A stretch of DNA of 64,000 nt from Ideonella_A sakaiensis_A (GTDB lineage: Bacteria; Pseudomonadota; Gammaproteobacteria; Burkholderiales; Burkholderiaceae_C). Under the pieces are notes generated by a model. That model ran no database searches and had not been told where the DNA came from. It saw only the letters and a program-made list of their open reading frames with translations. The DNA lies in NCBI RefSeq assembly GCF_048320135.1, contig NZ_CP182947.1:2108001-2172000 (forward strand), read 5' to 3'. This document shows, piece after piece, positions 31,534-40,549 of the stretch (position 1 is the first letter of the stretch; each line of letters begins with the position of its first letter). A program made the position numbers and the translations under genes.

Positions 31534-32820
31534 TCAGAAAACGGTGCCGTCGCTGTCGATCAGCAGCGGCGGCGCGCCATCACGCAGCTGCCGCGCCAGT
31601 TCGCGGCCGGCCGCCCAGGTGCCGCCTTCGAGGATGCAGGCCAGCGGCAGCTGCTCGGCGCTGCGGTTCAGGCGCTGCCGCGCCAGCGGCGCCAGTTCGT
31701 CGAGCAGGCTCACCGTCAGCGCCCGCCATTCGACGATGAATTCCTGCTGCGGCAGCCAGCGCCGCTGCAGCTGGCGCGGATCGCGCGCGACGATGACGCC
31801 GCCGTCCAGCAGCAGCCCGCCGTTGCGGTACTCCGGCAGGCCGGTCAAGGCATCGAGCCGCTCGACCTCGAGGCCGGCCCAGCGCAACGGCTCGATCAGC
31901 GAATAACTCAGCCACTGGCTCAATTTGTGAAACGGCACCAGACCGTCGGTCGTGCCATGGCGGCCGGCCAGACCCGACTCACCACCTGCCCACGGATGGG
32001 GCCAGACGTCGCCGAGCGGCACGCCGTGCAGGATGCTGCCGTGGCGCCAGGCCGGCGCCATGATGTCGAGCACGGCGCGCAGCACCTGCTCGGCGCCGAC
32101 GCTGCGTGCCGCGCCGGCGGCTTCGTCGAGCATCTCGTACAGGATTGCAGGACGCGCATCGGCCGAGCCGGCCGCTCGGGCGGCCAGCGCATCGCCGAGG
32201 CGGTTCAGCAGCGCGACCCGGCCCTCGAGGCCGACCAGCGGATTGTCCGGACGGACCTGGAAGGCCTGTTTCAGCGCGGCCACCTCGAGGCGTTGCAACG
32301 CGGCCGCATCGACCCGAAGCGGATCGTCGGCTGCCGCCGAAAACAGGCCCTCGGAAAACGCGTGCCAGCTGGCGACCGCAAGGCCTTCCGAACGACTGAA
32401 GGTCTGGCCGCTGTCGGCCTCGATATAGAACCAGCCGGGCCCGGCGCCGGCATCGAGCAGCACGCTGACAAATGTCAGATCGATGTGGGCGTGCGCCCTG
32501 CCTTCGATGCTGCGTTCGGCCAGCCGCGCATCGAGCTGCGACTTGCGATCGATGCCGCCGGCGCTGAAATGCCGCCAGCGGCTGTGCAGCGGAATCTGCA
32601 GATCGGGATAGGCCGCCAGCGTGACCGCGGCGACCCGCTCTGCCACCGCGTCGAGGCGGCTGCGGTCGATCCGGAAATGCGGCGACCTGTCTTCGCTGAC
32701 CGCTGCCGTGATCGACGCGCAGCGCTCGCGGATCGTCGCTGCATCACGCAGCACGTCGATCGCATCGCGGCCGTGGCGCGGCGCGTCGCCGGCGTCGCTC
32801 GGGGTTTCACTCAAGGCCAC
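31534..32820 (-). CDS. DUF1688 protein, URC4 homologue
   Basis: The 428-residue protein matches the DUF1688/URC4 family, required for the URC pyrimidine degradation route first found in yeast (knowledge from the literature). Characteristic stretches are the HSRWRHFSAGGIDRKSQLD and GWFYIEADSGQTFSRSEGLAVASWHAF regions and WPHPWAGGESG near residue 290. The biochemical activity is not established. The start is set at a GTG (VALSETPS) that overlaps the URC1 stop by 14 bases; a TTG two codons further is possible, and the frame upstream (to 32967) lies inside the neighbour. It is next to upp, as in bacterial URC clusters. Confidence 0.88.
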   Translation of the reverse strand: MALSETPSDAGDAPRHGRDAIDVLRDAATIRERCASITAAVSEDRSPHFRIDRSRLDAVAERVAAVTLAAYPDLQIPLHSRWRHFSAGGIDRKSQLDARLAERSIEGRAHAHIDLTFVSVLLDAGAGPGWFYIEADSGQTFSRSEGLAVASWHAFSEGLFSAAADDPLRVDAAALQRLEVAALKQAFQVRPDNPLVGLEGRVALLNRLGDALAARAAGSADARPAILYEMLDEAAGAARSVGAEQVLRAVLDIMAPAWRHGSILHGVPLGDVWPHPWAGGESGLAGRHGTTDGLVPFHKLSQWLSYSLIEPLRWAGLEVERLDALTGLPEYRNGGLLLDGGVIVARDPRQLQRRWLPQQEFIVEWRALTVSLLDELAPLARQRLNRSAEQLPLACILEGGTWAAGRELARQLRDGAPPLLIDSDGTVF

Positions 32821-34066
32821 GCCCCTTCGTCGATGCCAGATCGGCACCGGTCGGCACCGCGCCGTCGGTGAAATAGCCGGCGGCGATCTTCGCCTCGATC
32901 TCGACCTTGGCGTCGGCCGGAACCAGTTCGTCCGGAATCTTGACCCGCGTGCCGACCTCGATGCCACTGCCGGTGATCGCGTCGTATTTGTCGTTGCTCA
33001 TGCTGACCAGTCGGTGAATCTTGCGGATGCCGAGCCAATGCAGCACATCGGGCATCAGTTCCTGAAAACGCATGTCCTGCACGCCGGCGACGCATTCGGT
33101 GCGCAGGAAATATTTGTCGGCACTGTCGCCGCCGAGCTGGCGCTTGCGCGCGTTGTAGACGAGAAATTTCGTCACTTCGCCGAGCGCGCGGCCCTCCTTG
33201 CGGCTGTACGAGATCAAGCCGACGCCCCCGTCCTGCGCGCCGCGGATGCATTCCTCGATCGCATGGGTCAGGTAGGGACGGCAGGTGCAGATGTCGGAGC
33301 CGAAGACATCCGACCCGTTGCATTCGTCGTGCACGCGTGCGGTCAACGTGACCGCCGGATCGGCCAGATCGCGCGGATTGCCGAAGATATACAGCGTCTG
33401 CCCGCCGATCGGCGGCAGGAAGATCTCGAGGTCGCTGCGCGTGACCAGCTCCGGGTACATGCCGCCGGTTTCCTCGAACAGCGCGCGGCGCAGACTGCCT
33501 TCGTCGACCTTGAATCGCTTCGCGACGCCGGGCAGCCACCAGACCGGCTCGACGGCGATTTTTGTGACGGCCGCCGAGCTGTCCTCGAGCAGGATGCGGC
33601 CATCGACCTGCAAGCGCTGGAAGGCCAGCGCCTGCTTGATCTCGGGCAGGTGGATGTGCGCCTTCGTGACGGCGATCGTCGGCCGCACGTCGTAACCCTG
33701 CGCCAGGAAGTCGGCGAAGACGTTCTGCACCGATGCGCCCCAGGGGTCGATAGAGACGATCTTCTCGGCGTCGCACCATTGCGGGTGCGGGCCGATCAGG
33801 TCGGTCGGCGCGGTATCGGTCAGGTCGGCGCGATGCCCCTTGACGAGGCTGCCGGCGGCCACCGCGAGCGCGCGGTAGACGCCATAACTGCCGCTGTGGC
33901 TGCCGATCACATTGCGCTGGCTGCGATTGGTCGTCGTGCCGACCACCGGGCCGCGCTCGGCCGCACTCGGCGCACCCCAGACGATCGCCGGCGCGCCGCC
34001 GCTGCCCTGCTGGCCGGGATGCGAGGTCAGCCGGATATGTTTGCTTGGAACGGATTCAGACGCCAT
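32807..34066 (-). CDS. GTP cyclohydrolase II-like protein, URC1 homologue
   Basis: The 419-residue protein is much longer than normal RibA (about 200) and carries a GTP cyclohydrolase II-like domain in its C-terminal half. The three zinc-ligand cysteines are present in HDECNGSDVFGSDICTCRP, and SYSRKEGRALGEVTKF corresponds to the RibA RQEGRG motif. The extra N-terminal 190 residues contain a conserved SHSGSYGVYRAL and DPWGASVQNVFADFL. This arrangement and the neighbouring URC4 and upp genes identify it as the URC1 type, which acts on a uridine nucleotide ring rather than on GTP (established for the pathway; substrate not proven for this protein). Riboflavin synthesis genes are absent nearby. 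Confidence 0.88.
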   Translation of the reverse strand: MASESVPSKHIRLTSHPGQQGSGGAPAIVWGAPSAAERGPVVGTTTNRSQRNVIGSHSGSYGVYRALAVAAGSLVKGHRADLTDTAPTDLIGPHPQWCDAEKIVSIDPWGASVQNVFADFLAQGYDVRPTIAVTKAHIHLPEIKQALAFQRLQVDGRILLEDSSAAVTKIAVEPVWWLPGVAKRFKVDEGSLRRALFEETGGMYPELVTRSDLEIFLPPIGGQTLYIFGNPRDLADPAVTLTARVHDECNGSDVFGSDICTCRPYLTHAIEECIRGAQDGGVGLISYSRKEGRALGEVTKFLVYNARKRQLGGDSADKYFLRTECVAGVQDMRFQELMPDVLHWLGIRKIHRLVSMSNDKYDAITGSGIEVGTRVKIPDELVPADAKVEIEAKIAAGYFTDGAVPTGADLASTKGRGLE

Positions 34067-34126
34067 GTACAGACTCGTATTCGAAGCGAAGCACCAACTG
34101 TAGGCCTTTGCGAGCGTCCGCGTGGA

Positions 34127-35065
34127 TCATCGTTCACCCTTGCGATAGGGTTTCATCAAGGCCTGCGGATATGAGGCGCGGCGCGCGACGAGGATCAGCG
34201 CCAGGATGCTCAGTGCATACGGCAGCATCAGATAGATCTGATACGGCAGCTCGATCCCGAATACACCGGTGCCGGACTGCTGCAGCCGCAATTGCAGCGC
34301 GTCGAAAAATGCGAACAGCATCGCGCCGAGCAAGGCCTTGCCGGGCCGCCACGATGCAAAGACGACCAGCGCGACGCAGATCCAGCCGCGCCCGTTGACC
34401 ATGTTGAAGTAGAAGGCATTGAATGCGGCGAGCGTCAGAAAGGCGCCGGCGACCCCCATCAACGCGCTGCCGGCGGCAATCGCACCGGTGCGCACCGCCG
34501 CGACATGGATGCCCTGCCCCTCGGCGGCGAGCGGGTTTTCGCCGACCATGCGCACCGCCAGGCCGATCGGTGTGTGGTTCATCACCCAGGCCAGCAGCGG
34601 CACCAGCAGCAGCGCGAGCAAGGTCAATGGCGTCTGCGCATCGAGCACCGGCAGCGGCAGCCAGTCCATTTCGGCAAACGGCTCGATCGTCGGCGGGCTG
34701 TCGACCTTGGGGAAACCGACCCGGTAGGCATAACTGGCAAGGCTGGTCGCGAGCAGCGTGATGCCCAGGCCGGCAACATGCTGCGACAGCGACAACGCGA
34801 CGGTCAACCCGGCATGCAGCAGGCCGAACAGCAGGCCGGTCAGCGCCGCGACCAGCACACCGGTCCACAGGCCGGCACCAAGGTAGACGGCGAGCCAGCC
34901 GCTGAATGCGCCGGCCACCATGATGCCTTCGATGCCGAGGTTCAGCACGCCGGCACGTTCGCACAACAGCACGCCGAGCGTGCCGAGGATCAGCGGCGTC
35001 GCGATGCGCAGCACCGCGACCCAGAACGGCGCGCTGGCGATCATCTCGGCAACTTCAGCGAGCAT
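34127..35065 (-). CDS. nucleoside-type ABC transporter permease (second subunit)
   Basis: The 312-residue protein has about eight to nine hydrophobic segments and the BPD_transp_2 pattern GVLLCERAGVLNLGIEGIMVAGAF near residues 35-60, characteristic of the permeases of basic-membrane-protein-dependent (purine/nucleoside) importers. It overlaps the first permease by 11 bases, so translation is coupled. The start MLAEVAEMIASAPFW was chosen for family fit; the frame extends 25 codons upstream inside the neighbour. With the next three genes it forms one importer, probably for uridine or uracil-containing compounds. Confidence 0.88.
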   Translation of the reverse strand: MLAEVAEMIASAPFWVAVLRIATPLILGTLGVLLCERAGVLNLGIEGIMVAGAFSGWLAVYLGAGLWTGVLVAALTGLLFGLLHAGLTVALSLSQHVAGLGITLLATSLASYAYRVGFPKVDSPPTIEPFAEMDWLPLPVLDAQTPLTLLALLLVPLLAWVMNHTPIGLAVRMVGENPLAAEGQGIHVAAVRTGAIAAGSALMGVAGAFLTLAAFNAFYFNMVNGRGWICVALVVFASWRPGKALLGAMLFAFFDALQLRLQQSGTGVFGIELPYQIYLMLPYALSILALILVARRASYPQALMKPYRKGER

Positions 35066-36146
35066 GCCTTGGGCCTCGCAGCACGATGCGGTAGTGGGCG
35101 AACAACGAGGCGACCAGCATGCTGAGCAGCGACACCGCAACGATCACGTCGGCGATGTAGGTCGGCACATTGACGGCGCGGCTCATGTCGTCGGCGCCAA
35201 CCAAAATGCCGGCAATGAAGATTGCCGCGGCGACGACACCGAGCGGGTTCAGCGCCGCCAGCATCGCGATCACGATGCCGCTGTAGCCATAACCGGGCGA
35301 CATGTCGAGCGTCAGATAACTGGCACGTCCGGCGACCTCGATTGCACCGGCCAGGCCGGCGAGCCCGCCGGACAGCAGCGCGACGACGACGGTGGTGCGC
35401 AGCACCGGCACGCCGGCAAAACCGGCCGCCCGCGGATTGGCGCCGACCGCCCGGATCTCGAAGCCGACCGTCGTGCGGTTCAGCAGCAGCCACAGCAGCA
35501 CCGCCGACGCCAGTGCCCACAGCAGGCCGCTGTGCAGCCGGCTGCGCGGCACCAGCTTGTCGAGCAGCAGATCGCCCTGCAGTTCGACGCTCTGCGGCCA
35601 GCCCATCGCCGCCGGATCCTTCATCGGCCCGTCGAGCATCAACGACACCAGCAGCAGCACGATGAAATTGAGCAGCAGCGTCGTCACGACCTCGTCGACA
35701 CCGAGCCTGGCCTTCATCAGCGCCGGGCCGAGCAGCAGCAGCGCGCCGGCGGCCGCAGCTGCCAGCATCATCAACACGAACAGCAACCACGGCGCAAGCG
35801 CAAAACCGGCACCGTCGTTGACGCCGGCATGTGCGCCACCGACCGCGACGGCCGCCAGCGCGCCCGCATACAGCTGGCCCTCGGCGCCGATATTGAACAG
35901 CCGCGCGCGAAAGGCGACCGCGACCGCCAGGCCGGTCAGGATCAGCGGCGTTGCGCGGGTCAGCGTCTCGGTCCAGGCAAACCGCGAACCGAATCCGCCT
36001 TCGAGCAGCGTCGCATAGGCGCGGCCGACCGGCGCGCCGGCCCAGACGACCAGCAAGGCGGTGACCAGCAGCGTAAAACCTACCGCGATCAGCGGTGCTG
36101 CCCATTGCAGCGGCCGCGAAGTGCTGGCGCGCCGCTCAAGAAACAT
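35055..36146 (-). CDS. nucleoside-type ABC transporter permease (first subunit)
   Basis: The 363-residue membrane protein has about ten hydrophobic segments and the family pattern GLAVAVAFRARLFNIGAEGQLYAGALAA (about residues 75-105). This subunit is the longer of the two permeases, as in other BMP-family importers (YufP/NupP type). The start at MFLERRAS overlaps the end of the ATPase gene by 11 bases; an ATG nine codons upstream is the alternative. It functions in the inner membrane as the import channel. The pair of permeases plus one double-domain ATPase is the typical stoichiometry for nucleoside uptake. Confidence 0.88.
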   Translation of the reverse strand: MFLERRASTSRPLQWAAPLIAVGFTLLVTALLVVWAGAPVGRAYATLLEGGFGSRFAWTETLTRATPLILTGLAVAVAFRARLFNIGAEGQLYAGALAAVAVGGAHAGVNDGAGFALAPWLLFVLMMLAAAAAGALLLLGPALMKARLGVDEVVTTLLLNFIVLLLVSLMLDGPMKDPAAMGWPQSVELQGDLLLDKLVPRSRLHSGLLWALASAVLLWLLLNRTTVGFEIRAVGANPRAAGFAGVPVLRTTVVVALLSGGLAGLAGAIEVAGRASYLTLDMSPGYGYSGIVIAMLAALNPLGVVAAAIFIAGILVGADDMSRAVNVPTYIADVIVAVSLLSMLVASLFAHYRIVLRGPRHAR

Positions 36147-37749
36147 CAGCCGCCTCCGTCGCAGGATGGCCACCAGCCATTGCCATGCCGATCTCGCTCA
36201 GTGTCCATTGCGCGCGCGGCCGCGCCGGCACCAGCCGGCCCTTGTGCATCACCGCAATGCGATCGGCAATCGCGAAGATCTCCTCGAGGTCCTCGCAGAT
36301 CAGCAGCACCGCCGCACCCTGCGCGCAGGCATCGAGCAGGCGTTGATGGACATAGGCCACGGCGCCGACATCGAGCCCCCAGGTCGGCTGGTCGGCGACG
36401 ACGAGCACCGGTGCTCTCGTGTCGCTTGCGTCGGCGCCATGCGGCGCCATCAGCACCCGGCCGAGGATCAGCTTCTGCATGTTGCCGCCCGACAGGCTGC
36501 GTGTCGGCGTCGCGACACCCTGGCCTTCGGTGCCACGGACGTCGAAATCGGCGACGATGCGGCGAGCATGGGCCTGCGCCGCGCGCCGCCGGACCCAACC
36601 GGCGCGTGCAAAACCGGCACCACGGTAACGCTCGAGGATGGCGTTTTCCCACAGCGGCAGGTCGCCGACGACACCGGTCGACTGGCGGTCTTCGGGGATT
36701 CGTGCGACGCCTGCAGCGACCCAGTCGGCCGGGCGCGCCGGCATGCTGCGGCCGCACAGACGCACCTCGCCGGCGTCGAGTCTGCGCAGGCCGAACAGCA
36801 CTTCGGCCAGCGCCTGCTGGCCATTGCCGGACACGCCGGCGATTGCCAGCACCTCGCCGCTGCGCAGCGTCAGGTCGACGCCGTCGAGCAGCAGCCGCCC
36901 GCTGGCGCCCCGGACCTGCGCCGCGCGCAGCTCGCAGACCACGGTGCCGGCAACCGCGCTGCGCCGCTGCGCCGGCGCCACCGCGCGCCCGACCATCAGT
37001 TCGGCAAGCTGCTGCTTGTCGGCCCGGTCTACCGCAACGCAAGCCACCAGCCGCCCGGCGCGCAGCACCGCAATGCGGTGCGAAATGCGCAGCACCTCGT
37101 CGAGCTTGTGGCTGATGAAGATCAGGCTCAGGCCTTGCGCGACCAGCTTGCGCAGCGTCTCGAACAGCGATTCGACCTCGCCCGGCGTCAGCACCGCAGT
37201 CGGTTCATCGAGGATCAGGATGCGTGTGCCCTGCCGGCCGCCGGCCGACTCGCCGCCTGCCATCAGGGCCTTCAGGATCTCGACGCGTTGCCGCTCGCCG
37301 ACCGACATGCTGCCGATCAGCGCATCCGGATCGACCTGCAGCCCGAAGCGGCCTGCCGTCTCGAGCAGCCGCGCACGCGCCGCGCGCTTGCGCGAGAACG
37401 GTTGCCACAGCGGCTCGCTGCCCAGCATCACGTTGTCGAGCACGCTCAGGTTGTCGGCCAGCGTGAAATGCTGGTGCACCATGCCGATGCCGGCGGCCAG
37501 CGCCGCCTGTGCCTGGCCCGGCCGCAGCCGTTCGCCGAATACCTCGATCTGGCCGGCGTCAGCCCGGTAGTGGCCGAACAGGATCGATACCAGCGTGCTT
37601 TTGCCGGCGCCGTTTTCACCGAGCAGCGCGAGCACCTCGCCGCGCCCGAGTTCGAGCGAGATATCGTCGTTGGCGACCAGTTCGCCGAACCGCTTGCTGA
37701 TGCCGGACAGGCGCAGCGCGGGAGGCTGCCGCGGCTGCTCGGCCGGCAC
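36136..37749 (-). CDS. double-domain ATPase of nucleoside ABC importer
   Basis: The 537-residue protein has two ABC domains. The first has Walker A GENGAGKS at 44-51, signature SVGERQR and Walker B LILDEPTAVL. The second has a degenerate Walker A (GVSGNGQQAL), a good signature LSGGNMQK and a changed Walker B (LVVADQPTWGLD), as is usual for this sugar/nucleoside family. The start is a GTG that follows the upstream TAA with no spacing, so it is coupled to the binding protein. An inserted Gly-rich stretch GGESAGGRQGT precedes the first Walker B. It energises import through the two permeases downstream. Confidence 0.92.
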   Translation of the reverse strand: MPAEQPRQPPALRLSGISKRFGELVANDDISLELGRGEVLALLGENGAGKSTLVSILFGHYRADAGQIEVFGERLRPGQAQAALAAGIGMVHQHFTLADNLSVLDNVMLGSEPLWQPFSRKRAARARLLETAGRFGLQVDPDALIGSMSVGERQRVEILKALMAGGESAGGRQGTRILILDEPTAVLTPGEVESLFETLRKLVAQGLSLIFISHKLDEVLRISHRIAVLRAGRLVACVAVDRADKQQLAELMVGRAVAPAQRRSAVAGTVVCELRAAQVRGASGRLLLDGVDLTLRSGEVLAIAGVSGNGQQALAEVLFGLRRLDAGEVRLCGRSMPARPADWVAAGVARIPEDRQSTGVVGDLPLWENAILERYRGAGFARAGWVRRRAAQAHARRIVADFDVRGTEGQGVATPTRSLSGGNMQKLILGRVLMAPHGADASDTRAPVLVVADQPTWGLDVGAVAYVHQRLLDACAQGAAVLLICEDLEEIFAIADRIAVMHKGRLVPARPRAQWTLSEIGMAMAGGHPATEAADVS

Positions 37750-38751
37750 TTATTTGCCGCCTGTCTTCGGCTGCGAATCGTCGACCTTGACGGTGAACTT
37801 GCCGTCGAGAATCTCCTGCTCGCGCCGCTTGACCTTGATCATCAGATCGGCCGGCACCTTGCCGGCAAAGGTGCCGAGCGGCGCCAGTTCGCTGCCCTTG
37901 TATTTCATCATCGAATATTTGCCGTAGTCCTCGGCCTTGAACTGGCCGGCCTTGACGTTCTTGATCGCCAGGTCGATCGTCGGCTCCATGTTCCACAGCG
38001 CCGATGCAACGACGGTTTCCGGATATTTGTCCTGCGTGTCGATGACGTTGCCGATCGCGAGCTTGCCGCGCTCCTTTGCCGCATCGCTGACGCCGAAGCG
38101 CTCCGCGTACATGATGTCGGCGCCCTTGTCGATCATCGCGAACGCCGCCTCCTTGGCCTTCGGCGGGTCGAACCAGCTGTTGATGAAGCTGACGGTGAAC
38201 TCGACCTTCGGATTGACTTCCTTCGCGCCGGCCATGAAGGCATGCATCAGCCGGTTCACTTCCGGAATCGGATAACCGCCGACCATGCCGATCTTGTTCG
38301 TCTTCGTCATGCCGCCGGCGATCATGCCGGTCAGGTAGGCAGGCTCCTGGATATAGTTGTCGAAGACGCTGAAATTCGGCGCCTGCGGCTTGCCCGAACT
38401 GCCCATCAGAAAGCTCAGCTTCGGATAATCCTTCGCGACCTTGCGCGCCGCCGACTCGACGGCAAACGATTCGCCGACGATCAGCCGATGCCCGGCCTCG
38501 GCATAACCGCGCATCACGCGTTCATAGTCGGCATTGCTGACGTTTTCGCTGAATACATACTCGATCTCGCCCCGCGCGACCGCCGCCTTCAGCGCCTTGT
38601 CGATGCGGCTGACCCACTGCTGCTCGACCGGCACGGTATAGATCGCGGCAACCTTCAACTTGTTCTGCGCCAATGCGGCAGGCGCAAGCAGCGACGCAGC
38701 AAGCGCCGCGGCTGCGGTCAACACGACGGTCGTGCGGCGAGACGTGATCAT
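37750..38751 (-). CDS. BMP family ABC transporter substrate-binding protein
   Basis: The 333-residue periplasmic protein has a Sec signal (about 1-28, ending ALAQN, no lipobox cysteine, so probably free rather than lipid-anchored) and the basic-membrane-protein fold. Typical features are KVAAIYTVPVEQQWVSRIDKAL, GVSDAAKERGKLAIGNVIDTQ and the C-terminal PLGTFAGKVPADLMIKVKRREQEILDGKF. Family members bind nucleosides or related compounds (PnrA/Med type). It is the first gene of the run leading through the importer to URC1, URC4 and upp, so its promoter should lie in 38752-38850. The ligand is inferred to be a pyrimidine nucleoside or base. Confidence 0.92.
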   Translation of the reverse strand: MITSRRTTVVLTAAAALAASLLAPAALAQNKLKVAAIYTVPVEQQWVSRIDKALKAAVARGEIEYVFSENVSNADYERVMRGYAEAGHRLIVGESFAVESAARKVAKDYPKLSFLMGSSGKPQAPNFSVFDNYIQEPAYLTGMIAGGMTKTNKIGMVGGYPIPEVNRLMHAFMAGAKEVNPKVEFTVSFINSWFDPPKAKEAAFAMIDKGADIMYAERFGVSDAAKERGKLAIGNVIDTQDKYPETVVASALWNMEPTIDLAIKNVKAGQFKAEDYGKYSMMKYKGSELAPLGTFAGKVPADLMIKVKRREQEILDGKFTVKVDDSQPKTGGK

Positions 38752-39119
38752 GGCAACTCCTGTTCAATGTCTGGGTGGCAGGGTGGAACGGGACTACAGC
38801 GCGAGCGACGACTGTAGCGGCTGCATCGGCGCTTGCAAGAGGCGGGCCCGGTGTTCTGGATGGCTCCGGTCGAGAACCGAGCGGCGTGACAGTGGCGCTC
38901 TTCGAAGAAGACCTCGGTGGCGGCGACGAGGACGTTGGGCGGCCGCCGGACGCAGGTAAAGGAGGAGCCGGCAGCCGTCAGGCTGCCGACGGGGGACACG
39001 GAGTCAGATGGCTGCCCGCGGCCTCGTCCACGCGCGGCTTTCGCAAGCAAGTGGCGCTGACCGGAGCCAGCAGAGGCGACCCCACTAAAATCGACGCCCA
39101 ACCCCCACCCGCGAAGACC
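38752..39119. other. divergent promoter region between the BMP gene and purB
   Basis: This 368-base gap contains no gene that I can support. It has no copy of the dispersed repeats. A TAAAAT at 39086-39091 is a possible purB -10, without a good -35. A GGAGGAG stretch near 38960 precedes no open family-like frame. Confidence 0.4.
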
Positions 39120-40523
39120 ATGTCCGATCCCACCTCGTCAGCGCTGTCGCCGCTGACCGCCCTCAGCCCGCTCGACGGACGTTATGCCGCCAAACTTGCT
39201 GCGCTGCGGCCGTTGCTGAGCGAATTCGGGCTGATGCAGCGCCGGGTCGAGGTCGAGGTCGAATGGTTCATTGCGTTGTCGGATGCCGGCTTTGCCGAGT
39301 TCAAGCCGCTTTCGAAAACCTCCCGCGAGATGCTGCGCGGCAAGGTCGCTGCGTTTTCGCAGGCCGATGCACAGGCGATCAAGGACATCGAGAAGACCAC
39401 CAACCATGACGTGAAGGCGGTCGAATACTGGCTGAAGCGCCAGTTCGAAGGGCATGCCGATCTGCTCGCCGCAGCAGAGTTCGTCCACTTTGCCTGCACC
39501 AGCGAAGACATCAACAACACCAGCCATGGCCTGATGCTGAAGGCCGCGCGCGAGCAGGTCGTGCTGCCGGCGCTGGACCGGCTGGTCGACAAGCTGACAC
39601 AGATGGCCGAGGCGATGGCCGACGTGCCGATGCTGAGCCGAACCCATGGCCAGACGGCGAGCCCGACGACCGTCGGCAAGGAGATCGCCAACGTCGTTGC
39701 GCGGCTGGCTGCTGCCCGGCAGCGGATCGCCGGCGTCGCACTGCTGGCGAAGATGAACGGCGCGGTCGGCAACTACAACGCGCACCTGTCGGCCTATCCG
39801 GATTTCGACTGGGAGTCGTTCAGCCGAGGTGTCGTCGAGCAGCAGCTCGGCCTGAGCTTCAACCCGTACACGATCCAGATCGAGCCGCACGACTACATGG
39901 CCGAGTTGTTCGATGCGGTGACGCGTGCCAATACGATCCTGATCGACTGGTCGCGCGATGTCTGGGGCTATATCAGCCTCGGCTTTTTCAAGCAGCGCAC
40001 GAAGGCCGGCGAGGTCGGATCGTCGACCATGCCGCACAAGGTCAATCCGATCGATTTCGAGAATGCTGAAGGCAATTTCGGCCTCGCCAATGCGCTGCTG
40101 ACGCACCTGAGCCAGAAGCTGCCGATCAGCCGCTGGCAACGCGACCTGACCGATTCGACGGTGCTGCGCAACATGGGTGTCGCGCTCGGTTATGCGGTGC
40201 TCGGCTACGACAGCCTGGCGCGCGGCCTCGACAAGCTCGAGCTGAACGAGGCCAACCTCGCCGACGACCTCGACGGTGCCTGGGAAGTGCTGGCCGAACC
40301 GATCCAGACGGTGATGCGCCGCTACGGCCTGCCCGAGCCCTATGAACAACTGAAGGCCTTCACCCGCGGCCAGCCGATGACGCGCGAGCTGATGCAGGGG
40401 TTTGTCGAGAAGCTGGCGCTGCCGGAGCAGGAGAAGCAACGGCTGCTGGCACTGACGCCGGCCAGCTATATCGGCAAGGCAGCCGAGCTGGCGCGGCGCG
40501 TGCGCAGCGACAGCCGCAACTGA
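39120..40523 (+). CDS. purB: adenylosuccinate lyase
   Basis: PurB removes fumarate from SAICAR and from adenylosuccinate, two steps of purine synthesis. The 467-residue protein is of the long proteobacterial type and has the family signature GSSTMPHKVNPIDFENAEGN with the flexible loop Ser, the catalytic His in SRTHGQTASPTTVGKE and NTSHGLMLK. The start MSDPTSSALSPLTALSPLDGRYA matches the known N-terminus of this type. The frame extends more than 100 codons upstream without family resemblance. It is followed after 26 bases by pyrF in the same direction. Confidence 0.96.
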   Translation: MSDPTSSALSPLTALSPLDGRYAAKLAALRPLLSEFGLMQRRVEVEVEWFIALSDAGFAEFKPLSKTSREMLRGKVAAFSQADAQAIKDIEKTTNHDVKAVEYWLKRQFEGHADLLAAAEFVHFACTSEDINNTSHGLMLKAAREQVVLPALDRLVDKLTQMAEAMADVPMLSRTHGQTASPTTVGKEIANVVARLAAARQRIAGVALLAKMNGAVGNYNAHLSAYPDFDWESFSRGVVEQQLGLSFNPYTIQIEPHDYMAELFDAVTRANTILIDWSRDVWGYISLGFFKQRTKAGEVGSSTMPHKVNPIDFENAEGNFGLANALLTHLSQKLPISRWQRDLTDSTVLRNMGVALGYAVLGYDSLARGLDKLELNEANLADDLDGAWEVLAEPIQTVMRRYGLPEPYEQLKAFTRGQPMTRELMQGFVEKLALPEQEKQRLLALTPASYIGKAAELARRVRSDSRN

Positions 40524-40549
40524 ATCAGCGGCCGAAACCGAGGGATCGC

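Noticed and set aside
32807..34066. ribA annotation for the GTP cyclohydrolase II-like gene
   Set aside because: Length, N-terminal extension and the URC4-upp neighbourhood point to the URC1 type instead of riboflavin synthesis.
36061..38817. Very long plus-strand open frame of about 900 codons across the ABC transporter genes
   Set aside because: It is an antisense shadow of the ATPase and binding-protein genes, caused by high GC; its translation is Arg/Gln/His-rich with no family resemblance.
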